From contig NW_020825288.1 in NCBI RefSeq assembly GCF_003286085.1, forward strand, positions 19,158,001-19,222,000: DNA of 64,000 nucleotides, read 5' to 3'. This document shows positions 9,048-21,000 of the stretch, one piece after another. Origin of the DNA: Drosophila persimilis. Its lineage: Eukaryota > Arthropoda > Insecta > Diptera > Drosophilidae. Position 1 is the first letter of the stretch, and each line of letters opens with the position of its first letter. Position numbers and translations under genes: made by a program. A model generated the notes under the pieces. The model saw only the letters and a list, made by a program, of their open reading frames with translations, was not told the origin of the DNA and ran no database searches.

Positions 9048-12000
9048 TTATTTTTTGCTGATAGTATTTGATAAGAAGGTTTCTAGCCACTTTTCAATCA
9101 CTGGCAGATTTTGATCGCTCCATTGCGCTTCCTCTTTGATATTTCGAAGGGATTTTTCAATTATATGCTGAGCACTTCCGAATTGTCCAACATGTTGATC
9201 ATAGAAATCCTTAACCATATTATATCCCTTTTGAGTTGCAAACATTCCAGTCGCTGAGCTTATTAATTTATCCCACAGATTAGTTTTGGTTTGAAACCTT
9301 AAAAGAAATATTAATGACATGCTTTTGATTTATCTTTTTTTCCAGAGTTTTGTAAATGTGATCATATAGTGTAGTTTACATTAGTTCTTACTTAAATTCA
9401 AGTGTCAAATTTCATATACTAACACTTATTACAGAAAATAATGTTAGAATTTGTACTTTAAGAAGGGGAAGGAATGGTATATAGAACTATAATCCGAGCA
9501 TAAGACCCATACAAATACGAAAATACATGCCAACCTAAGTCATTCCAATATATTTTGTGACATATCCGTAACTCTCCACTTCACATACACATTATGTTGA
9601 TGTCCAATTCACCCACCCCATCCACAAAAGTAACAGGACACCACCCAAGAATCAATAACTGATTCTTCCCACACTCCAGCTAGAGTCCACTAAACTAAAC
9701 AATGGACCCCATTGATTCATCAACGCCATCAACGTGGGAGTAGATCCAACCAACCTTCTAAAAGAATGAGAGAAAGCCAGAGTAGTCAAATAAAAATGGA
9801 CGTAAATTTTCACCAAGCCGCCTTGGACGAAACCTATGTAAACATTACTATTAATAAAAGAATATTGAGGTGTATTGCTTATTCGGGATCATCGATCAAC
9901 ATCATGAAAGAGAACTGCACAGATTCCGAGATAAAAGACGATTACCTTACAGTCCATACCATCGATGGACCTGTCCGTTTAACTAAAAGTATAATGAGGA
10001 ATGCAAACAAAACATATCCGTCCGAACAAAAGTTCTACATTAACAACTTTTCCGAAAATTATGATATTTTATTAGGAAGAGAATACTTGATAGTACGTAA
10101 AGCCGTCATCCATTACAGAAATGAAACTGAAACATTAGGAGCTAGGTCGTACCCAATCATTCAGAGTGGAGAAGCTACAGACGGTCTACAGACGACCATA
10201 CAAATATGCCCAGATACATGATAAGGAGGTAAATCAGAAAATCAAAGACATGATCAGGCAGGGAATAATTCGAAAGTCAAATTCTCCTTACTGCTCGCCC
10301 ATATCTATGATTCCGAAAAATAGACGCTTCAGGAAAGCAAATATAGTAGACTATAGAAAGCTAAATGAAATAACAATTAAGGACAAGTTCCCAACTCCAA
10401 GAATGGATGAAATCCTAGACAAACTAGGTAAATGTCAGTATTTCACGACAATCGATTTAGCAAAAGGTTTCCATCAAATACCCATGGAACCTAGCTCAAT
10501 CCCCAAATCTGCGTTCTCCACTAAGCATGGACATTACGAGTTCACTCGTATGCCTTTTGGGCTAACCACTGCCCCCGCTACCTTCCAAAGATGTATGAAC
10601 AATCTGCTAGAAGAATTAAGCTTCAAGGATTGCTTCGTATACATAGATGACATCATTATATTCTCCACTTCCTTAGAAGAACACCTGTTGTCACTAAGAA
10701 GAGTATTTGGAAAGTTTGGAGAGGTCAATTTGAAATCACAAATGGATAAATGTGAATTCTTGAAAAAGGAAACTGAATTCCTAGGTCATGTAGTCACTAT
10801 TGAAGGAATAATACCAAGTCCAGGCAAAATCTCTGTCATAATCAAATTTCCAATTCCGAAGACCACTATAAAAATAAAGTCTTTCATAGGCCTGTACGGA
10901 TTCCTAACTGTATAATAATGATACGATCCAATTCAGATTCTGCAGTCTGTAAGATATAGTCATTGTCTACGCGTTTTGCGTTTTCTGTTTTCTCGTATCT
11001 GGGAAATTGTGGATGCCACAGATTTTCGCCCTTTGTGGTGGCGGAAGTGGTCGGGGCAAAGTTTTGAAACGGACGGACGGCCTGACAGACAGACATGGCT
11101 CAATCGACTAAGCTATTGATTCTGATCAAGAATATATATACCTTATGGGGTCGGAAACGCTTCGTTCTGGACGTTACACACATCCATTTTCACCACAAAT
11201 CTAATATACCCCAATACTCATTTTGAGTATCGGGTGTAAGAACTACAAAGAGAGATGAGTGGTCTAAAAATAGCCAAACGAAATAAGAGAGGCCTGGTAA
11301 ATATAGTAGGAACAGCAATAAATATATATTCGGAACACTGGATGAGGAGGGTAAAAACGATAAAGAAAAGTATATAGATAATCTCGAAATTCACAGTGTT
11401 CAAACGAATGAATTAAATCTGGTAATAGATGCTGTAAATAAAAGAATAGATATTGTTAACAATTTAAACGACGAAAAATATAGGAATAAACAAATAGAAA
11501 TTCTGATATTCAACTTACAACATTTCACAGAATAACGAAGATATAGAACTCGGAATGCAATTAACTAGACTCGGCATATTCAATCCGAAATTGTTAAAAC
11601 AAGATTACCTGAAACATATTAATTCTGAGAAAATACTAAATATCAAAAATTCTACATGGCTAAAATAAGACACCTACGAGATCTTAATATCTTCCAACAT
11701 TCCTAGAGATAGTACAAATTTCCCTATCTAAAAAAATTTTCCATATCCGGATGAGCTAAATAATATATTATCAGATATAACATATGACAGATGAAGACGT
11801 ATTTATTACAGAAAATAACTGATAAAAAGAATCTTAAAGCAAAGATTAGATATATACTGATTTGGAAGAATATTTCCCTCAAATACTCAAATAATTAAGT
11901 TTTTGTGCTGATATAAGAGGAAAGAAGTCTGTATATTTTTGTTTATTTGTGACCTCCTCATTGCCATGGAGCAAGGGCTCGCCGATATAGCTCTAGTCCA

Positions 12001-15000
12001 GGAGCCCTGGCAACTCAGTGGCCAGACTAAAGTTCTCAAATCACAATTTATTCTACTCAACATCAGAACCGTCGTACTCCTACGAAAGGGGATCCATGAT
12101 TACCTTATGTCTCATTATAGCTCGGGTGACCTGATGGTTGTTGGGTTTCGGGAAAGTGAGGAAAAGCGCCTTCTTTTAGCTTCTTGCTATATGGCTTATG
12201 ACAGACCCGCACCACCCGACGAACTCAGGAGTCTGGTGACAGAAGCCGGCACCAAAAACCATCAACTCGTGATCGGGACGGACGCCAATGCCCACCACAA
12301 TGTGTGGGGAAGCACCGATATCAATGACAGAGGTGAGTCACTCTTAGACTTTATACTAGCAACTAATCTATGTATAGCAAACGTTGGGGAGGAGCACACC
12401 TTCGTAAGTCCGACCTCATCCAACGTGCTAGACCTAACACTTGCAACGGGAAACAGTACTATGGTATCTAGCTGGAGAGTCCTTCTCAGATCATAAGTAC
12501 ATTCAGTTTAAGTGCGACATTCTTAGAAGGTTACAGTCTATAGAAACCCCCGGAATACAAACTGGGAAAAGTTTAAAAAGACAGTTACCTCGAAGCTCGC
12601 GAGTCCGGAATCCTCAAGGAATTCTTTAAGATCGCCAAACAAGCGAACGAAGGCATCGTCTATGAGGAATACAGACTCCTACTTAGGAGCTACAAGAAGG
12701 AAATACGCAAAACACAACGGAACTCGTGGAGGACTTTCTGCTCCAACATCGAGAAAGTACCAGAAACCGTACGGCTATGGAAGCTGCTCTCTAAGCAGCC
12801 TACAATACAAAGCCAATTAAAGCTAGATGACGGACAGTGGACAGAGGGCCGTGATGAAGCACTAACAGCACTAATGGAGGAGCATTTCCCTGGTTGCACC
12901 GAGGTCGCTTATGTCTGGTCCCACTATTCAAGCCAAGCTATTTCACACACTCATCCGTTTTCGCACACTTTCGTTTTAGCAGATCAACTCATTTGGAGGA
13001 ATGATGCGCATTTTTGGTTACGTTGAGAAATTCATCAGTAGGACGAAGTCACCGGATCTCTCATCTGAGGACCTTCGCAAAGGATCGCACCTGCTATGTC
13101 GCATCATTCAACGGGCCCACCTGTGTCCTGCGTACCTTGCTCTGTGGAAAGGGATCTGCTTAGAGGCTTCCAGCAGAATCATCTCAATCATTTTACCCAA
13201 GCATCATTCATTGACATTCGCCATCATTACGCACTTGCATGGGAATCATCACCATGCTGGTCCGCAGTCGCTACTTGAGCGATTCGCTTACAGTTCTGGC
13301 CCATCGGCGGCATAAAAACTGTGGCTCGCGCCTTGCGAAAATGCGTCATCTGCTGCCGGTCGAGACATCGTCTTGTGGAATACATCATGGCTGACCTACC
13401 GAAGGATCGAGTACAGCATTCGCCAGCATTCAGCGTCACTGGAATTGACTACTGCGGTCCCTTCCACTATACGCACTTACATATGTAAAGTTCTTACTTC
13501 TTATAAACCACTGCTTCGACCCTTCCATCTATCTAGTCGGTCGTTCCTCTTCGAGGCAGTCGGTCAGCGTCCTCTTCGTTGCCCAAAACGCCTAACACCT
13601 AAAATCGAAGTTCACGGCCACGGCCTCTAACAAAAACACACAGACAATATCGAACAATAAACGCCAAATTGTAACCTTAACAACAGAGCAATTTTAAATT
13701 TTAGATGTGGAGTCAGAGTTGCCGATTAGATTTCGTTTCACGGCTATCGCTTGGAACACCAGAATATGGTTATGGGGTACGGTATTCCCACAAAATTTTG
13801 AATTAAAATTTTTCTTAGACTCCGAATTGGTCAATATTTCTTCTTTATTTACATAGACATGCAGAAATCAAATTGCAGTCGATAATGAGTTTTTTGAACC
13901 AACTTAATTATATATGATATAGAATTATAGTTATGTGTTCATGCATATGACTTACCTTTGTCGAATAAAAGTCCAATTCTTAACAACAAATTTCAATAAC
14001 GATGTATATCCAACAGATCCGCCAGTTAAAGTATTAAGTATTAAATTTATGTCGTTCTCGGTAAAATTCGAATTAGGACCTAATAGCACCAAGTCTAGTA
14101 GATGATTAATCTTTTCATCCTCCGATGGACAGCCAACGAGCATTTTCAATAAAAAAGTTCGTTCACTTCGTAAACGGGACTTTGGGAACTGGCTTACATA
14201 TTTCAATCCAAATTTCCATTCTTCCATCGACCCCCATTTAAAAACAGGACAAATATATTCCTTAGGAATCCTAAAATAAAGTATTTTAAAGCTATAGACG
14301 ACAATTAAATAATTATACCAACCGATCAAAATCTGTATTTGACTCATTTATCCACATTCCAAATGATTTTTGTGCTTCTGCAATACATGGTGGATATCCT
14401 GCACGACACAGAAAAGTCTTTGCCAATTTCCGCATCTCTGTTTTGCAATGTTCTTCATTTTCACTCTCAGGCCCAAGCTCTTCATATAAAGGCGCCAAGA
14501 AGTATATAGTATATCGCTAAAAATATTGTGCACTATGTAATGTTTAGTTATGTATATCAATTTAATATTTACCACGTACCTCAAATTTTGTGTGAACTTC
14601 GGACATATCGATATATCGGCCGAAATGGTCTATAAAAGTAAAAACAGGACTCCAAACAATATGATTGCGCTCATACTTCATGAATAAAGTCATATTAAGA
14701 GCCGTAGCAAAACTTAAGTCGCCTGCATAAGCTAGATTCCAGGCATCGTGCAGTAATTTAGCCCTATAAAAGTATTTTTATATATTTTAGATTGGGAAAT
14801 TTGTGTGCAAAATAGAAGTAATATAAGTAATATTTGGATGTTTGCCAAGATCAGAAAGTAACATATTAGTAGTCTAATTATTAGAAAAAGAAAAGAAACA
14901 TGGTTGTACTGTGCGAACCGATGATAAAATACTAGCACCTCATCACAGTATTCAAACAGAAAGCTACGAGCCCATTTCATCCTTTTATACAAGTAATATA

Positions 15001-18000
15001 AAAAAATACCAAAAATTGTTTGGAATCCATTAGAAGTAATATTAATTAACCACACAGAAGAAATGGATAAGTAAGAAACGAACTAAAATTGTTAAAAAAA
15101 AGGTCAAAAGGAGTTAAAAGGACTTAATTTCCATCATGTATCTGGACATGCGTCCTTGATTATCGGAATCATAATAATAATAATATTAATAATCTATGCC
15201 ATAAGAAGAATTAAAGTAGCACGAAGACTGCAAACGATAGCACTTCCCTACCCACTGTAATTGACTGTAAATGATTATCTGTGCTTGTAATTATAGCTAT
15301 AAAGAAAATGTACACCGAAAGGTTCATAAGAATCAAAATACAACACCATGCCATTTTCGGCTTTTTGCACAATGTTCAAACATGAACATATTATCGTCAA
15401 AACCATGCCACTTTCGGCCCCCTTGCAGAATGTTCAAACATAAACATATTATTGTACACATTCACTCATGTATCCACACAACTGATTTCTAAAGAAATCA
15501 CATAAAGTAGAAAGTTATGACTGCTCGGGTGTAACAGAGATCTGCAAGTGGAGAAAGCACTCAACCGATGCAGTCCTAAAATAACATTAATGTAAGCATG
15601 CACTCAAATGAACACCCGCAGTAAAATGTATCCCTTGCGTAAGTCTAAGGATAATTATCGAAAACAAAACTGTACCTCATGCCTCATTGTCAAATCACAT
15701 ACAAGCTGAGATTGCAACTCAGCTCGCAAATGTCTAGATTTTTCTTTTAAGATCTTAACAACTAATCCATCGGAAAATGTATAGCACAGACTATTAACAG
15801 TGAGGAATTGACGTGCTAAAACCTGCGAATTTCTTGGGAACTTTCCTCAGCAGACGTTCTGTTTCTGCTGGCGAGACCCGTGAGGAAGGCCTATCGGCAT
15901 AGCAAAAGACATCTACACCGATCGTCATGGTAAGCACAACTCCGTTCTCTGGCACAATGGTTCATAGCATTACAAATCGAAACAAAACAAAGTACTTTAT
16001 CGAAATCTTTTTGTTGTAGTGATTATTTATATCAATCGAGTTAAGACTCTGAAGAAGCTCAGGGCCTCAACAATACCTTAATTAGTTTGAGGACTTCCCG
16101 CGAATATTGTCTAGTCGAATATTACATAGACTATCAGCCAGGCTCCGTTTTTCACATTCACAAAAGTTTTCCGATTTACTTTTGAATACACATAAATTGG
16201 GGCTCCCGTTTTCACAATCCGCAAGATTTATTCGTTTTCAAAACGAATGCATTTTCGTTGACGAAATGAAAAGAAAACGGCATTTTATAGAACGAAACGA
16301 ACCTTAAATGCAAAATGAAAAAAATAGATGACTTATTGATGCATTAACGTAAACTTGATACCTATATCAGGGTAATTTAACTTTCCTAACAATTTTCGTT
16401 TTGGTGCAAACAGCAAACATATGTGAAAACTGGAAAACCTTAGTAAATGAAAAACGGAGTCTGCCTGTATATATTATTTTTGAACATAAAGTACTTACCT
16501 GGTATATGTTGGTATTGCTGACCTGCCCTTTGCAGTTTGCAAGAAATTTGACAACATGTTCCAATTTTCTTCATCATAGTTGACTGGAAAAGGACCAACT
16601 TCTTCTTTATTTATTATAATAAATTGACTTTTGTCAGGAAGATTTGCTATATTTATTTCCTTAGTCCTATTCATCCACACCTTAGAGGTATAATTCGGCA
16701 AGTTAAGAGTGTCTTGACGACTAATTATAATTGGAATCCACCATAGCATTTTTTCCTTGTCGGGAACATCATGAGGCCTTTCCCTAAGATATACTTTTTG
16801 GTTTATTTTGGCAGTTCCTTTGTCATAATCTCTATTAACAGTTATAAGCGGTAAGCGATTTTGACTTATCCACGATTCCGCAATGTATGATATATTAAAG
16901 CCACTGTCAAGTGTTCCATCCTTAATTGCTTGATTGGATAGTGCAACCCAAATGTCGTCCCCGATGAAAGTTTTATATCTATGATTTAAAATAAATTTGC
17001 GTAGTCCATTTTGAAATGTGGACTTTCCCAATGTAAAGTTAAGCATTCGAATAACAAGTTCTGTCTTGAATGATTCGGTTTCTTGCTTCATTCCAGTAAT
17101 CCGTGAATGAGGATATCTTTTGCTTAGTTCATAGTACAATGAGTAAAGAATTGTCATAGGATATTTTCCGTTAAACTCCACACCGCCGTCTATCTACGGT
17201 CATTGATTTTTAATTAAAATAAAGTACAGTAAATATGTTAACTCACCGTCATAACGAATTCTGCAGCTAAAAAACTGGTCAGAGCTTTGTTCACATTGGC
17301 CTCACTCCACCATTCGGGAGTAATCCACGAGCCAATCCACTGATTTACAAGCTCGCGCGCTAGCAAAAAATAGCCCTCCTTAAAAAGTTCAGTCTCTCTA
17401 AAATAACAAGACTAAATTTGTATCAAATTGATTTTTACAAAAACAAGGTAACAACCTTATGGTCAGTATGCCCCAAATTCCATTAGAGTTTATGGTTGGT
17501 AGATCGGGAATGGCAAGCACATCAATTTTAGGCAATGGAATTGTTAAATTAAAATAATCGTTGATAGTTTCATAGACCAAATATAATTTTTCATGAATTT
17601 CCTAAGGAAAAATAAAAAACACAATAATACTTGTAAGTTTTTGGTCTAATTGACTAAGAACAACTCACCTGTAATTCTGTGCTGAATTTGTTACTCCAAA
17701 TATTTATAGTCGGCGACGATAGATTGTATGTTTTGTTCATAGGATTAATACTCCACCGGTTAAGCTTTGATACTACAAATCCAAATGTAAATGTAGACAT
17801 TGGCGGTGTTTTATCAAAATAATCCAACACGTAGTCGCTTAAAACAGGGCTGTCAAATAATTTTTAGTAAAGTCTTTATTATTATTTAAATATATTTTGA
17901 GTAAACGTTTAACTTTTGACTCAAGAGTGATGCTATAGGCAGTAGTTGGTGAGCCATTTATTCTCAATACTTCACCACATGTGGTGAAGAACTATTGGTT

Positions 18001-21000
18001 GTGAAAACCTGAACCTTCCGTCAGTCTGAATTGCTGGCACAGGCCGCTGCTCGACAGACCGAAGTAATGATACAAGCATTGCAGGCAGGGTCTGAGCTTA
18101 TGGTACAACCAGAAACTAGACAAACTGGATCTCTGAGTCAAGCAGTCAAGGATCTGTTCAAGGTTTGACTCCATCCCCAGCTGTTGGCTGGCAGACGGAT
18201 CCTTTAAGTCCCAGAAATAATTCCCGTACATTGCCACCATCGGTTGTTGATGGTCAGCCGTCTGTAAATAGGAAAACTCCAGTTGGTTCTGACTTGTGCC
18301 CAGATTGAATTAGCAAAATTATTTTCAATTGGATACCTAGCATTTAATTTGTACACTCAAACTTATGAGGTAAAAACCAAACGGTGACCACAGACGGCGC
18401 TTTTCCCCTATTTTAAAAAAATGAGAGAAAACTTAACCAACTTGCCTGTCTATTGTGGATAACAACTAATTAAGTGCCAACTTGTGCCAAAATGATACTA
18501 TGTTAAAATAAGGTAGAAAGAGCACATTTAATAAAGTCTATGAAATTATTTGCGACCTTTCAACTTTTAGGGGTATTTTAATTTTGTAGGTTTGTTTGAT
18601 TTTTTCCGTAAAGCCGTGCTCAATATTTGGATAAATAACAGTATAAATGCTTTCACTGTTATATAGAGATGTATTTAACTCGAAAATAAGTAAAAATATT
18701 GAATTATACAAAATTTAAGGGGGGCAAAGAAAATCTAGAAGGATGACATTTCGTGTCTGGCAGAGATCGCCAGAGACCCATTCGAAGAACGGAAGGTCCA
18801 AAAGAAAGATTACGAAATGAGGCAGGAGAAGATGGTGCAGGACTTAATCAGCACCCAAACGAAATTCCAGAACGACTTGTTAGAAGTTAAAAAAAAATAA
18901 AAACTAATAATTAATTAATTTTCATTTCGGTCTACACAATATTTGCCGATTGAAAATCGTATCTGTTCTGCTGACTGCTCATTTCTTGCAAGCTCCCAAT
19001 TTTCATTAATCGCGCTGTTGTGCATATTAAATTTATTGTGTAAAATACAACATCACAATATCATGGCGCTATTAATTTTGTGGTGGCTATCAAGACCTTT
19101 TCCGATTAATTCTATATGCCGAAATAGTTGCTATATCTTCATCATCCATTATAAGATAAAAAAATTAATAAATCTTCCGCCCAAATTTAACGTACTTGTG
19201 ATTGAAACCAGCTATTTTTGACTGATGGTGGATGGTGGCAGTGTGAATCGGAGTTTCATAACTGTCAAAAACTACCGCCATTCCCCCGAGATGGGCTCAG
19301 TGTGCAGAACCTATTATGTAATAGAAGCTTGCCATACTTACTGTTGAATAGTTCGAAGCAACGGTGTATTGAAAACAGTTGTGAAATGTTTAGGTCTGGC
19401 GATTGATACTGTAAATGGAACCTGAATTCAAATTTAAATAAATTTTTGTATATGCATAAGATGTGTGTATAAAACGTTATGGGCCAAATTATCATATGTA
19501 CAATTTTTAAATAAATCACATGCACATTGTAACGAACCTTCTTTTTGGCCGCTTGAGTTAGCTGGGCTCACTCCGCGGTTGGCGGGTCCAAGATCATGAA
19601 GTAGGGAACATTCATTTAAAAAGGACCTTTAAGTGCCGTTCGCTCTCGGCAAACCGTTTTGGTACGGTAACCAGAGTAGGTTTCCGCAGAATAGGTGCTT
19701 TGGAAAAATTGGGCAAAAAGATCGGCCATTGCCTGATCATTATTTGCCGACGTATTACAAAATGCTAGCGAAGATGGGTGGGTGGACATTCTACGCTTAC
19801 TGTTTACGAAGCAGTAAAACTGTTTAGGGTCCTGAGAAAAACGTATCCTGCATCGAGATAGGTAGTTCTTATAGCATTGTGCATTAAGAACTGAAAAGTT
19901 TGACCGAGCTATTACATAGCGAGAGTGAGTAGTAGGAGAACCAACTTGAAATTTTTCATAAAGCCTTGATTTTACGATTTTAAGACTGGATTGACTCTTT
20001 GATAAACCAAGAGGGTTTTTCATATCTAATCGGACAAGAAAGCGGGACACATGAATCAAAAAATGTGCCAAGAGCATTGTAAAAAATGTTTGTTTTATGA
20101 CTTCAGTGCACAAGTACATAGCGGACCAATCAAAATCCCTAATCAGGTTATTAAGCTTCGCAAACTCAGCTTTACGAAAGCATCAAACACGTTCAGGTAG
20201 TCTACTCGACCGATCCAATACAGTTCGTCCTGACGTCTGACGTTCGCGCCTGACCATTATTTTAGGCCCAAATTTGAGCTTGGGATTAAAAAAAAAATAA
20301 AATAAAGAAGGCACAAGCTAATTGGCCTTGATAATGCTGTGAAATTAATGTTAATGCATCAATGAGTCATCTATTTTTTTTTTTTTTTTTTTGCAATTAA
20401 GTTTCTTTGTCCTGTATGTCTTACATTTAATTTCGTCGGAAATAATGTTTCCGTTTTGAAAATGGAGAAAAGTTGGTTTTTTGAAAGTAAGTAATCAGAA
20501 CATTTTTGCGAAAGTGAAAACCGGAACCTGCTTGAATATATTCAGCATGTATGTAAATACTTGGTTATTCTTGACTGCATGTTTTGATGTTGTTTAAGCA
20601 ATTGGGCAAAATTGTTTCTAAGTGATCAGTATACATTTTTTACTATCAAACTGCATTTTAATTAACTTTTCAAAAAATCTCACCTTTAATCCAGGCTCAT
20701 CAAAGCAGGGAAAGACGCGCCGTGCATTGTTTGGTTTTAAATTGGTGGCCAAATATACTTCCTGGCTAAGAGTGGTAGAATTGGTATAATACCCTCTAAA
20801 AAGTCCATCTGCAGTTTCCCAAATATTTCCTTCGAATGGTATTTCAAGAACACATTCAGAGTCTTTTTGAACTATCTCTTTTAAGTGCAAAACATAGATC
20901 GTCTTTCGTGCGAGTCTTCCGCTTCGTAAAATAATTATATTCTCAAAAGTTGTCCGGTTTCTAAAAATTAAAATATAGTTTTGTGCACAAAAACATAAAT

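Larger units (their letters stand above)
9300..13955 (-). other. Large TE-filled last intron of the M1-like gene
   Basis: Between the donor GTAAGT below 13956 and the acceptor ttcttttaag above 9297 lie an errantivirus-like provirus, a DINE-1 copy, a LOA LINE fragment and a BEL/Pao integrase fragment, mostly on the opposite strand. The two flanking exons join in phase (AG/G), so the intron assignment is firm if the last exon is used. Confidence 0.7.

Noticed and set aside
20618-20683. Read-through of the M1-like exon past its donor
   Set aside because: The extra codons are AT-rich intron sequence and the donor GTGAGA fits the conserved end FDEPGLK.
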